Of a stretch of 59,994 bases of DNA, positions 1 to 7,999 are shown one piece after another. Location of the stretch: contig QCTE01000007.1 in assembly GCA_003211275.1 (NCBI GenBank), positions 1-59,994 of the forward strand. The letters run 5' to 3'. The notes below the pieces were generated by a model, which saw only the letters and a program-made list of their open reading frames with translations, was not told the DNA's origin and did not search any database. The stretch comes from Synechococcus sp. AG-673-A03. GTDB taxonomy: Bacteria; Cyanobacteriota; Cyanobacteriia; PCC-6307; Cyanobiaceae. The translations under genes were made by a program, and so were the position numbers. The stretch's first letter is position 1. Each line of letters starts with the position of its first letter.

Positions 1-8
1 GCAACGAT

Positions 9-989
9 TCAGGTTGCCAAAATGTCTCCAGTGACCCAGTAACGAACCCGTGCCGGATGCGAGGCGATGTAGTCATCCACTGCAGCCTCAGCCGTCTGGT
101 CATTGGCCTGCAACAGCAAATCCGACATCTCCTGATCGGGCAGATGAAAGCGAGTCAGAAAGCCGGCCACATCTTGCATGTCCAAATCCAGCTGAGGACG
201 ACCGAGCGCGTGAATCCACTCAATCCCACCAAACACCCGTTGTGGATCCTGGAGGAAACGCAACCCATAACGGGCGAACATCCAATGCGGTTTCCAGCTG
301 GTGACCAGCACCCACCGTTGCTGGCGGATGGCCTGATCAAGCACCGCCGTCATTGCAGCACTGCTTGAAGACACCAGCTCCAGATCGTTGAGGCGATAGC
401 TCTTGAGTGCTTCCACCGAGGCCTGATTCAGACCCGAGCCAGGATCAATCCCCTGCACGCGGTTGTCGAACCGTGACGCCAGGGAAGGATCGCGTAAATC
501 AGGAATCGCAGAGAGCTCCGAGGCAGGCACGTAATCCGGCACCACCCAGCCCAGGCGTCCTGAATACATCGAGCCGAAGTCGACCACCCGATCGCGCACC
601 CGCCGGTAATAGTCACGGTGCGTCAACGGCAACCATGCCATCAGCATCAGATCCAGATCACCGCGAGCGATGGAGGCGTACTGAATACCGATGTCGGCCA
701 GAACACGCTCAACGTTCACGTCGTAAGCCTGTTGGATCACCCTCTGAGCAATGAGGCTCACCACCTCAGCGTCAGCCCAGGGTGACCAACCAAGGCGCAG
801 TGTGGGTCTTGCAGATGCGGAACTGGGCAGCGAACTGCGGGAGCCCTCCACACCTCCCTGCCCATCAGGGGCTGAAGAGCTCACCGAGGCGGATGGTGCA
901 CTAAGCCTGACCAGGCTGGCTGCGGAAACCCCCGCGACCCCAAGGCCTCCGAGCAGAACGGCTCGTCGCCTGATCCGTCGACCGCTCAT
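9..989 (-). CDS. proX: Glycine betaine/proline ABC transporter, substrate-binding protein
   Basis: Periplasmic ligand-binding component of a betaine-type ABC importer (OpuAC/ProX family). The N-terminus has a twin-arginine-rich leader (MSGRRIRRRAVLLGG) followed by a hydrophobic stretch and a Ser/Ala/Pro-rich linker, so it is exported. The mature part carries OpuAC-like segments such as LRLGWSPWADAEV and GIDPGSGLNQ. I chose the ATG at 989 over the one at 1013 because it overlaps the permease stop as ATGA, the usual coupling arrangement; this gives 326 aa. It is last in the proV-proW-proX run. Which solute is bound (glycine betaine versus proline or choline) is inferred from the neighbouring betaine-synthesis genes. 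Confidence 0.88.
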   Translation of the reverse strand: MSGRRIRRRAVLLGGLGVAGVSAASLVRLSAPSASVSSSAPDGQGGVEGSRSSLPSSASARPTLRLGWSPWADAEVVSLIAQRVIQQAYDVNVERVLADIGIQYASIARGDLDLMLMAWLPLTHRDYYRRVRDRVVDFGSMYSGRLGWVVPDYVPASELSAIPDLRDPSLASRFDNRVQGIDPGSGLNQASVEALKSYRLNDLELVSSSSAAMTAVLDQAIRQQRWVLVTSWKPHWMFARYGLRFLQDPQRVFGGIEWIHALGRPQLDLDMQDVAGFLTRFHLPDQEMSDLLLQANDQTAEAAVDDYIASHPARVRYWVTGDILAT

Positions 990-1885
990 GACGACCTCCA
1001 AAGAGCGATCCATGCGCGCAGGCGTTGTTGCAGTGATGATCCGCGTCGCCCTGCGAAGCTCTGACTGAGGCGGTCGAGGATCACCGCCAAAATCACCACG
1101 GCGATCCCCCCTTCAAACCCCATCCCCACATCAAGCTGCTGAATTCCACGCAACACCACGTCACCGAGACCGCCACCTCCGATCATCGAAGCGATCACGA
1201 CCATTGACAGTGAAAGCATGATCGTCTGGTTGACCCCAGTCATCACGGTGGGAACGGCATTGGGCATCTGCACCTTCCAGAGCAACTGCCGATCACTACA
1301 GCCGAAGGAGCGACCGGCTTCGATGAGGTCATCCGGAACCTGAACGATTCCCAGATGCGTGAGCCGGACCACCGGCGGCATGGCGAAGATCAGAGTGGCC
1401 AGAATCGAAGGAACTGCACCCGTGCTGAACAACATCACTGCTGGAATCAGATAAACAAAAGCAGGCATCGTCTGCATCAGATCCAAACAGGGACGCACCA
1501 GCCTCCAGACCAGTCGTGAACGTGCCGAGAGAATGCCCAGCGGCAGGCCGATCAACAGGGCCAGGCTGGAAGCTGTCAGCACCAGCGAAAGGGTTGCGAT
1601 CATCTCGCTCCAAAGCGCCATGGCGAGCACGAGATTGAAGCCAAGCAGAACGAACAGCGCGAAGCCACCATTCACTCGCCAGAACCCCAACGCCGCGGTG
1701 ATCAGAGCGAACAACCAGGCCGGTGGCCACTCCAACACCATTTCAGTAACAGAGACCAGGGCCAGCACCGACACCTTGATCAGATCAAACAATCCCTGGG
1801 CATTGGCCAACAACCACTCGACAGAAAGATCGATCGCCTGACCAAGCCAACCGGCTTGATGAGCAGCAGCAAGGATCAGCGTCAA
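986..1885 (-). CDS. proW: Glycine betaine/proline ABC transporter permease
   Basis: Inner-membrane permease of the betaine importer (BPD_transp_1 family, ProW type), 299 aa. Several hydrophobic segments flank the conserved loop with the EAA-like motif, seen around DDLIEAGRSFGCSDRQLLWKV. The start overlaps the end of the upstream ATPase gene by 4 bp and its stop overlaps the binding-protein start by 4 bp, so the three genes are very probably one translationally coupled unit. The long N-terminal part (residues 1-90) with two or three extra hydrophobic segments fits ProW-type permeases. Confidence 0.9.
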   Translation of the reverse strand: MTLILAAAHQAGWLGQAIDLSVEWLLANAQGLFDLIKVSVLALVSVTEMVLEWPPAWLFALITAALGFWRVNGGFALFVLLGFNLVLAMALWSEMIATLSLVLTASSLALLIGLPLGILSARSRLVWRLVRPCLDLMQTMPAFVYLIPAVMLFSTGAVPSILATLIFAMPPVVRLTHLGIVQVPDDLIEAGRSFGCSDRQLLWKVQMPNAVPTVMTGVNQTIMLSLSMVVIASMIGGGGLGDVVLRGIQQLDVGMGFEGGIAVVILAVILDRLSQSFAGRRGSSLQQRLRAWIALWRSS

Positions 1886-3015
1886 TCGCCTGCCTCCATT
1901 GCGAGCAACAACTGACGCGTGCTGATCACGCCCAGCAGCCGTTTGTCGTCATCCAGCACGGGCACTGGCTCAGCACTGGTTGCCACCACATCAATGGCAG
2001 CCTTCACCGATGTGCCTGTCGACAATGTCTTGATGGCAGCCATGTCGACCCAGCCGAGACCTGGTCGAATCAGACCGCGGAAATGCTGCAGACGATCCGT
2101 CACATACATCGTGACGCCCCCCTCATCAGGCAGAGGTTCGCCCACATCGCAAACACTCAGATGAGGAGGAGGCTGCACAATCGCTTCTACTGTCAGAACG
2201 GACGCCACATCGACGTCGCGGAAAAAGCGTTTGACCTCATCATTGGCTGGATGATGCAGCAACCGCTGTGCGGTGTCGCACTGCAGAAGCCGGCCGTCCT
2301 GCATCAGGGCGATCCGGTCACCGATCCTGATCGCCTCATCAAGATCATGGGAAATGAACACCACCGTGCGACGGTGCTCTGCTTGCAGATCCAGCAACAG
2401 ATCCTGCATGTCCTTGCGGATCAAGGGGTCCAAGGCAGAGAAGGCCTCATCCATCAGCAAAATCGGCGGATCAAGGGCCAGTGCCCTGGCCAGACCAACC
2501 CTCTGCTGCATCCCGCCGGACAGCTCACGCGGGCGTTTGCGGGCCTCTGCGGCCAGCCCCACACGCTCAAGAGCCTGCATGGCACGATCGATCCTCGCCT
2601 TGCGGGGCATGCCCGCAACCTCAAGACCAAAAGCAGCATTTTCCAGCACGCTGCGATGGGGGAAGAGCGCGAACGACTGAAACACCATCGCCATCTGATG
2701 ACGGCGCAGCTCCGCCAGCTGCTGTGCCGTCATCGAGTTCAGCGAACATCCCTTGACAGTCACCTCCCCCTCGCAGGGAGAGATCAAACCATTCAACATT
2801 CTCAGCAAAGTGGATTTACCTGAACCGGAAAGACCCATCACCACAAAGATCTCGCCGGCGCGAACCTCCAACGAAACATCCTGGACAGCAGCTCTCACGC
2901 CACGACTGGCATGAAGCTCCTCAGGATCCGCACCTGAGCGCAGCTGCTCAACCAACTCTGCTGAGGATCTGCCAAACAGCTTCCAGACCGACTTGATGGA
3001 GATCTCTGACTGCAC
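1882..3015 (-). CDS. proV: Glycine betaine/proline ABC transporter ATP-binding protein with CBS domains
   Basis: ATPase of the betaine importer, 377 aa. Walker A GLSGSGKST is at residues 61-69, the signature is LSGGMQQRVGLARAL and Walker B is ILLMDEAFSALD with a downstream switch His (FISHDLDEA). The C-terminal part from about residue 255 resembles the paired CBS domains that act as ionic-strength sensors in OpuA/ProV proteins (for example VLDDDKRLLGVISTRQLL). It is the first gene of the proVWX run and diverges from the betaine methyltransferase genes across a 245-bp region, so both directions may share osmotic control (inference). Confidence 0.93.
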   Translation of the reverse strand: MQSEISIKSVWKLFGRSSAELVEQLRSGADPEELHASRGVRAAVQDVSLEVRAGEIFVVMGLSGSGKSTLLRMLNGLISPCEGEVTVKGCSLNSMTAQQLAELRRHQMAMVFQSFALFPHRSVLENAAFGLEVAGMPRKARIDRAMQALERVGLAAEARKRPRELSGGMQQRVGLARALALDPPILLMDEAFSALDPLIRKDMQDLLLDLQAEHRRTVVFISHDLDEAIRIGDRIALMQDGRLLQCDTAQRLLHHPANDEVKRFFRDVDVASVLTVEAIVQPPPHLSVCDVGEPLPDEGGVTMYVTDRLQHFRGLIRPGLGWVDMAAIKTLSTGTSVKAAIDVVATSAEPVPVLDDDKRLLGVISTRQLLLAMEAGD

Positions 3016-3143
3016 TTCAGAGCCTCCGCCCGAACCTGAGCTGCTTATAGCAGTGGCCTGACCTGCTGATCAGCGGTCAGTCACCATCCGTTTTCCACAA
3101 AGCCTTCATCTGCGTAGCTGACAGCTTCAAACGCCGTGATTAG

Positions 3144-3169
3144 GTTGCGAATTGAGCCCGTTTCGCAAC
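3144..3169. promoter_or_regulatory. 8-bp perfect inverted repeat between proV and the betaine methyltransferase genes
   Basis: GTTGCGAA (3144-3151) and TTCGCAAC (3162-3169) are exact reverse complements separated by 10 bp. The repeat is about 90 bp upstream of the first methyltransferase gene and 130 bp from proV. It could be a dimeric regulator's operator or an RNA hairpin. No protein is known to me for it. The rest of the 3016-3260 intergenic region shows no clear -10/-35 pair that I would defend. Confidence 0.45.
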
Positions 3170-3260
3170 GTCGATACAGCTCAGAGGGTCGGTAACGAGC
3201 TGCCAGACAGCGACGCTGCTGTCCTTCGCACCGCCCCGCGCAGTAGAGGAGCCGACCGGC

Positions 3261-4103
3261 ATGACCACACTCAGGAGCCAGCCTTCAGCGGAATCCGGTG
3301 ATGCGCAACGCTTCGGACAGCGACCTGAACGTGTCCGGGAAACAGATCATTATCAGCAGGAATACATTGAACAGTTCGCAGACCGCTGGGATCGCCTGAT
3401 TGATTGGGATGCCCGGGAAGAAGCTGAAGGCAACTTCTTTGTGCGCTTGCTGCACGAGCACGGCGCCCGCTCGGTCCTGGATGTAGCGACAGGCACGGGC
3501 TTCCATTCCGTCCGTCTTCTACGCGAGGGCTTCGATGTGGTGAGCGTGGATGGCAGCCCCAACATGCTTGCCCGTGCCTTCAAAAACGCACGGGAACGCG
3601 ATCTGCTGATGCGCACGGTTCATGCGGACTGGCGCTTCCTCAACCGCGACATTCACGGCGAGTACGACGCCGTGATCTGCCTGGGCAACTCATTCACCCA
3701 CCTGTTTCGCGAGCGGGATCGTCGCAAGGCGCTGGCTGAGTACTACGCCGTGCTGAAGCACAACGGCATTCTGATTCTTGATCACCGCAACTATGACCGC
3801 CTGCTGGAGGGAACCTCCACAAGCGGCAAAAGCAATGTCTACTGCGGTAAAGACGTCGAAGTGGGACCGGAACACGTCGACGATGGACTGGCCCGTTTCC
3901 GTTATGCCTTCAGCGATGGCAGCACTTATCACCTGAACATGTTCCCGCTGCGGCACGGCTATGTGCGGCGTCTGATGCGAGAGGTGGGATTCCAGAGGAT
4001 CACCAGCTACGGCGACTATCAACGCGGGCACGATGATCCCGACTTCTACGTGCATGTCGCTGAGAAGGAATATCTGTTCGACACCGACATCACAGCGATC
4101 TGA
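3261..4103 (+). CDS. gbmt1: Glycine/sarcosine N-methyltransferase
   Basis: First enzyme of the SAM-dependent route glycine to sarcosine to dimethylglycine, 280 aa. The class I methyltransferase fold is clear: motif I VLDVATGTGFHS (about residues 72-83), followed by VVSVDGSPNML and later YDAVICLGNSFTHL, typical of GSMT proteins. The N-terminal region with YIEQFADRWDRLIDW also fits that family. The start has an AGAGGAG ribosome site about 9 bp upstream. Only 3 bp separate it from the second methyltransferase, so both are made together and jointly yield glycine betaine, an osmolyte common in euryhaline and oceanic cyanobacteria. Confidence 0.93.
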   Translation: MTTLRSQPSAESGDAQRFGQRPERVRETDHYQQEYIEQFADRWDRLIDWDAREEAEGNFFVRLLHEHGARSVLDVATGTGFHSVRLLREGFDVVSVDGSPNMLARAFKNARERDLLMRTVHADWRFLNRDIHGEYDAVICLGNSFTHLFRERDRRKALAEYYAVLKHNGILILDHRNYDRLLEGTSTSGKSNVYCGKDVEVGPEHVDDGLARFRYAFSDGSTYHLNMFPLRHGYVRRLMREVGFQRITSYGDYQRGHDDPDFYVHVAEKEYLFDTDITAI

Positions 4104-4106
4104 GCG

Positions 4107-4964
4107 ATGACGAGCACCTATTCCGAAGCAGCCAGCACCGCGGCCAACTACTACGACAGTGATGATGCCGATCGGTTTTACGCAGGCATTTGGGGCGGCG
4201 AGGACATTCACATCGGCCTTTATGAGAGTGCGGAGGAGCCGATCGCAACCGCAAGCCGTCGCACTGTCGACGCGCTGATCGCTTTGATCGGTCAGCCTCT
4301 TCCCCTGAACGAAGCAACCACCCTGAGGGTGGTGGACTTCGGGTCTGGTTACGGGGGAGCTGCCAGGCGACTCTGCAGCAGCACTGGGATCAAGGTGGAT
4401 GCCATCAACATCTCTGCGGTTGAGAACAACCGACATCGGATGCTCAATCAAGAGGCCGGCCTCTCTGAGCGCATCACCGTTCACGATGCTTCCTTCGAGG
4501 CAGTCCCCCTCCCCGATGGCTGCGCCGATGTGATTTGGAGTCAGGACGCGATTCTCCACTCCGGTGACCGCCGGACGGTGATGCAGGAAGCAGCACGTTT
4601 ACTGAAACCTGGCGGCGTGATGGTGATGACCGACCCCATGGCAGCCGATGGTGTCAATGCTGATTCACTCACGGCGATTCTCGGTCGCATTCACCTTGCG
4701 GATCTCGGATCACCAGAGCGGTATCACCGCTGGGGTACCGAGGCAGGGCTAACGCGGACCGCATGGCATGACCGCACAGCGATGCTGATCGAGCACTACA
4801 ACAGGGTCCGCCTGGAGTTGCGCCGCCGCCGTGAGGAATTGGAAAGCAGCATCACACCGGGGTATCTGGAGCGGATGGACGCCGGACTGGGCCATTGGGT
4901 TGATGGTGGCCAGTCAGGGAAACTCAGCTGGGGCTTGATGCGTTTCAGTAAACCCCTGAACTGA
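4107..4964 (+). CDS. gbmt2: Sarcosine/dimethylglycine N-methyltransferase
   Basis: Second methyltransferase of glycine betaine synthesis, converting sarcosine or dimethylglycine to betaine with SAM; 285 aa. Motif I is VVDFGSGYGGAARRL (about residues 76-90), and the segments YAGIWGGEDIHIGLY near residue 27 and DVIWSQDAILHSGDR near residue 139 are characteristic of the SDMT/coclaurine-like branch. It lies 3 bp after gbmt1 and its TGA overlaps the ATG of the cupin gene by one base, suggesting a three-gene transcript. The transporter genes on the other strand supply the same solute from outside. Confidence 0.93.
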   Translation: MTSTYSEAASTAANYYDSDDADRFYAGIWGGEDIHIGLYESAEEPIATASRRTVDALIALIGQPLPLNEATTLRVVDFGSGYGGAARRLCSSTGIKVDAINISAVENNRHRMLNQEAGLSERITVHDASFEAVPLPDGCADVIWSQDAILHSGDRRTVMQEAARLLKPGGVMVMTDPMAADGVNADSLTAILGRIHLADLGSPERYHRWGTEAGLTRTAWHDRTAMLIEHYNRVRLELRRRREELESSITPGYLERMDAGLGHWVDGGQSGKLSWGLMRFSKPLN

Positions 4965-5467
4965 TGGAGCCAATCTCAGAGCAGACCCCAGCATCGAGCC
5001 ACTCACCGATGGAGGTCGTGAATCAACTGATTCAGGACTGGAGCCTCGAACCACATCCGGAGGGTGGCTGGTTCCGTGAGCTATATCGCAGCTCATCACG
5101 GGTCACCCGTGCCGATGGCCAGCAACGGACAGCCATCACCAGCATCCTCTACCTGCTGGATGCAGGGTCCAGAAGCCGCTGGCATGCAGTCCATCAGGCC
5201 GATGAGGTCTGGACCCATCTCCAGGGAACACCCCTGAGTCTCTGGACTCTTGAACCGGAGGGAGGCCAAGCCGTGCAGCATGTGCTCTCGATGCACAATC
5301 CTGTTCACGTGGTGCCAGCAGGCCACTGGATGGCGGCGCGCTCGGAGGGGCAGTACTCCCTGGTGAGCTGCTGTGTCGGACCAGGTTTCGACTTCAACGA
5401 CTTCGAGATGCTCCGGGACAGACCGGCTTCTGAACAGCCTTCAGGGGCCCTGAGCGAGCTGATCTGA
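4964..5467 (+). CDS. Cupin-fold protein of the DUF985 family
   Basis: Small single-domain protein of 167 aa. The stretch [13 protein letters not shown], followed by [13 protein letters not shown] and later segments with the spacing of a beta-barrel, matches the cupin_5/DUF985 family, whose biochemical role is unknown. The gene starts in the TGATG overlap with the betaine methyltransferase gene, so it is probably co-transcribed, but whether it acts in betaine metabolism is open. An exported form is unlikely because no signal peptide is visible. Confidence 0.8.
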   Translation: MEPISEQTPASSHSPMEVVNQLIQDWSLEPHPEGGWFRELYRSSSRVTRADGQQRTAITSILYLLDAGSRSRWHAVHQADEVWTHLQGTPLSLWTLEPEGGQAVQHVLSMHNPVHVVPAGHWMAARSEGQYSLVSCCVGPGFDFNDFEMLRDRPASEQPSGALSELI

Positions 5468-5476
5468 GCTCTCTTA

Positions 5477-5490
5477 CTCTCGAACGAGAG
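5477..5490. other. Short palindrome upstream of aroC
   Basis: CTCTCG-AA-CGAGAG is an exact palindrome with a 2-bp centre, about 12 bp before the aroC start. As RNA it could form a 5-bp stem with a GAAC loop next to the ribosome-binding region; as DNA it could be an operator. It is short enough to be chance. Confidence 0.3.
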
Positions 5491-5501
5491 AAGGCATTCC
5501 A

Positions 5502-6590
5502 TTGGGCAGCAGTTTCGGCACCCTGTTCCGCATCAGCACCTTCGGCGAGTCCCATGGCGGCGGGGTCGGCGTGATCCTGGAGGGTTGCCCGCCACGACTG
5601 GAACTCGACGTGCCCGCGATTCAGGCCGATCTGGACCGGCGCAAGCCAGGCCAGAGCAAAATCACCACACCGCGCAAGGAAGCCGATCAGGTGGAGATCC
5701 TGAGTGGTGTCATGGATGGCATGACACTGGGCACACCGATTGCCATGGTTGTCCGCAACAAAGACCAGCGGCCCCAGGATTACCAGGAGATGGAGGTTGC
5801 CTTTCGACCCTCCCACGCCGATGCCACCTATCAAGCGAAGTACGGCATTCAGGCGCGCAGCGGCGGCGGCAGGGCATCGGCGCGAGAAACGATCGGTCGC
5901 GTGGCTGCTGGTGCCATTGCCCGGCAGTTGCTGAACAAGGTCCATGGCACGGAGGTCGTGGGCTGGGTCCGGCGCATTCATGACCTCGAAGCCACGGTGG
6001 ACATCAATGCGGTGAACCGCGAAGCCGTGGAAGCCAACATCGTGCGATGTCCGGATGCTGTGATGGCTGATCGGATGATCGAACGGATTGAGGCGATCGG
6101 CCGCGAGGGCGACTCCTGTGGAGGTCTGATCGAATGCGTTGTACGCAGGCCTCCCGTAGGCCTCGGAATGCCTGTGTTCGACAAGCTGGAAGCGGATCTG
6201 GCCAAGGCGGTGATGTCACTACCTGCAACCAAAGGGTTCGAAATCGGCTCAGGTTTCGCCGGCACAAGGCTGAAAGGGAGCGAGCACAACGATGCCTTTC
6301 TGCCCAGCGACGAAGGCCGGCTGCGCACAGCCACCAACAATTCCGGCGGAATTCAGGGAGGCATCAGCAACGGTCAACCGATTGTGATCCGGGTGGCCTT
6401 CAAGCCAACCGCAACGATCCGCAAAGAGCAGCAAACGATCAACGACCGCGGACAGGCCACCACCCTCGCCGCGAAGGGGCGACACGACCCGTGTGTGCTA
6501 CCCAGAGCCGTGCCGATGGTGGAGGCCATGGTGAATCTGGTCCTGGCCGACCACCTGCTTAGACAGCAGGGTCAGTGCAGCCTCTGGTGA
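5502..6590 (+). CDS. aroC: Chorismate synthase
   Basis: Catalyses the last shikimate step, EPSP to chorismate, using reduced FMN; 362 aa, the usual length. Conserved signatures are [17 protein letters not shown] near the N-terminus, [12 protein letters not shown] around residues 120-131, and [20 protein letters not shown] near residues 325-344. Translation begins at TTG (5502), giving [12 protein letters not shown], the start typical of cyanobacterial AroC; no in-frame ATG fits better. It ends in a strong hairpin shared with the converging histone-like gene. Confidence 0.96.
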   Translation: MGSSFGTLFRISTFGESHGGGVGVILEGCPPRLELDVPAIQADLDRRKPGQSKITTPRKEADQVEILSGVMDGMTLGTPIAMVVRNKDQRPQDYQEMEVAFRPSHADATYQAKYGIQARSGGGRASARETIGRVAAGAIARQLLNKVHGTEVVGWVRRIHDLEATVDINAVNREAVEANIVRCPDAVMADRMIERIEAIGREGDSCGGLIECVVRRPPVGLGMPVFDKLEADLAKAVMSLPATKGFEIGSGFAGTRLKGSEHNDAFLPSDEGRLRTATNNSGGIQGGISNGQPIVIRVAFKPTATIRKEQQTINDRGQATTLAAKGRHDPCVLPRAVPMVEAMVNLVLADHLLRQQGQCSLW

Positions 6591-6599
6591 GGCTGCACT
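6574..6599. terminator. 11-bp perfect hairpin over the aroC stop codon, likely bidirectional terminator
   Basis: AGTGCAGCCTC (6574-6584), loop TGGT, GAGGCTGCACT (6589-6599) form an uninterrupted 11-bp stem. It spans the aroC TGA and lies 8 bp from the end of the converging gene at 6607. There is no U-run on either side, so termination would be of the hairpin-only kind; alternatively it protects the mRNA 3' ends. Confidence 0.6.
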
Positions 6600-6606
6600 T
6601 GGAGAT

Positions 6607-7293
6607 TCAGCTGCGAGCCGGAGACGGAATGCCGCTGCCGCTTCCCAGCTGAGCTGCTGCCTTGGCCATGCGTCCGGCCACCGACCCGGATGCCGATGCC
6701 TTAGTAGCCTTGCGGGCGCGACGAGCCGAACGTGGCTTGCTTGCAGTGCTCACGGTTGTCGACGTTGTCGTCGTCTTTTTGGCGGCTCTCGTCGCAGTCG
6801 GCTTGCGTGAAGCGGATTTCTTCACGGAAGTCTTGGCGACTGCAGCTTTCGCTGCTGGAGCCTTAGCTGTGGAAGCCTTCACGGCAGCACGCTTTTTGGC
6901 AGCGGGCTTTTTGGCAGCGGGCTTTTTGGCAGCAGGTTTCTTGGCCGCAGGCTTTTTAGCGACAGGCTTTTTGGCAGTCGACTGACGTGCAGGCTTACCG
7001 GTGGACTGGCGGTTGCGATGGCTCAACACCATCACCCACTCCTCATCGCTGAGTGAAGAGGGTTTGCTGCCATGAGCATTGGCCAGCTTGGCGGCCTTTT
7101 CAATGTCCTGAATGAGATTGACCCAGGAGGTTGAGAAACGCTTGTCGGACTGCGAGCGAGCCCCGCTTTCGACCAGGGTCTCCACGACGCCGGAGGCGGT
7201 GACCTTCTTGCGACGTCGATTGAAAATTTCCTTCTGCAACTGAGCGATCAAAGCATCAGCTTTGTCGCTCAACTTGATGGATAGCTGAGACAT
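6607..7293 (-). CDS. Hypothetical basic protein with histone-H1-like Lys/Ala/Pro repeats
   Basis: 228 aa with two parts. Residues 1-100 form a compact, charged domain (LSIKLSDKADALIAQLQKEI, then a KVTASGVVETLVESG segment). I do not recognise the family; it has the flavour of a small DNA-binding or dimerisation domain. From about residue 103 the chain is Lys/Ala/Pro/Ser/Thr-rich, with five successive AAKKP-type units followed by more AK and TK runs, like histone-H1-like tails of bacterial nucleoid proteins. DNA or RNA binding is inferred from this composition only. The repeats are encoded by near-identical 15-bp units. The gene converges on aroC. Confidence 0.72.
   Translation of the reverse strand: MSQLSIKLSDKADALIAQLQKEIFNRRRKKVTASGVVETLVESGARSQSDKRFSTSWVNLIQDIEKAAKLANAHGSKPSSLSDEEWVMVLSHRNRQSTGKPARQSTAKKPVAKKPAAKKPAAKKPAAKKPAAKKRAAVKASTAKAPAAKAAVAKTSVKKSASRKPTATRAAKKTTTTSTTVSTASKPRSARRARKATKASASGSVAGRMAKAAAQLGSGSGIPSPARS
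6891..6980. repeat. Six tandem 15-bp units coding the PAAKK-type repeat
   Basis: Units begin at 6891, 6906, 6921, 6936, 6951 and 6966 with consensus GCTTTTTGGCAGCGG. The first three are almost identical and the last three diverge. They lie in frame inside the gene at 6607-7293, so unit gain or loss would change tail length without a frameshift. Confidence 0.85.
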
Positions 7294-7345
7294 CGTTCCT
7301 GAAACATCTCTCTTATCTGTAGCAGATGGGTCTCATCGCTACCAC

Positions 7346-7999
7346 TCATGCGCCAATCCAGGCAGCAAGGGAGGGATCAAAATCCTTGTTTTCGAACACA
7401 GTTCGACCAAGCGCGATGGCGTCATATCCAGCGTCGAGCCAGGAGTAGAGGTCACCGGCACGCAAGCCTCCAGCGGCAATCATGAAAGGGAGATTCCCCA
7501 TCGGCGCAGCGATCTGACGATAAAAGCTGCGCCCAAGAACGCTTGCCGGAAACAACTTCACCAAAAGGCAACCCAGATCACAGGCTTGCCTGATCTCTGA
7601 GGGAGACATCACACCGGGAACCAACAAAAAATCAAGCTGCTTCGCTCTTTGCTGTAACTCCCGATCCAACAGCGGCGACATGGCGTAGCTGAATCCAAGC
7701 TCAGCCACCTTCTGCAGAGCCGATTGCTGCGTGATCGATGCTGCTCCAAGGGACAGAAAGGGGTGACGAGACCTCGCTGCGATCACAAGATCAGGCCAGC
7801 GGGGATGATCAATCCATGCGATCTCTACATGCTGAACACCCGCCTCCACCAGCTGATCGAGCTGACGGCAGAGACGGGTGGTAAAAAAAACTGCCTCAAG
7901 ATCAATGCGATCTGGACGCAAAACAACCAGAAGGGGTTGGATCCGCAACGAGCGAATCAACCCCAGATCAGTTTCAGACGTATTCGGCAATACGGACAT
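7346..7999 (-). CDS. eda: KDPG/KHG aldolase family protein
   Basis: Probable 2-keto-3-deoxy-6-phosphogluconate (or 4-hydroxy-2-oxoglutarate) aldolase, 217 aa, a TIM-barrel class I aldolase. The Schiff-base lysine sits in VKLFPASVLG, the KxFPA signature, and MIAAGGLRAGDLYSWLDAG matches the phosphate-binding end. The segment AGVQHVEIAW keeps the catalytic Glu of the usual EVTLRT motif but not its Arg, so substrate preference may differ. The ATG at 7999 places the start 26 bp inside the end of ftsH; longer in-frame extensions into ftsH are not credible. Coupled translation with ftsH is likely. Confidence 0.85.
   Translation of the reverse strand: MSVLPNTSETDLGLIRSLRIQPLLVVLRPDRIDLEAVFFTTRLCRQLDQLVEAGVQHVEIAWIDHPRWPDLVIAARSRHPFLSLGAASITQQSALQKVAELGFSYAMSPLLDRELQQRAKQLDFLLVPGVMSPSEIRQACDLGCLLVKLFPASVLGRSFYRQIAAPMGNLPFMIAAGGLRAGDLYSWLDAGYDAIALGRTVFENKDFDPSLAAWIGA

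Noticed and set aside
3690-4559. 289-aa open frame on the minus strand
   Set aside because: It runs antisense over both betaine methyltransferase genes, whose motifs are unmistakable; the antisense product has no recognisable family and the composition of a GC-rich shadow frame.
6891-6980. CRISPR-like short tandem repeat
   Set aside because: Units are adjacent 15-mers without spacers, in frame within a coding region; they encode PAAKK repeats.
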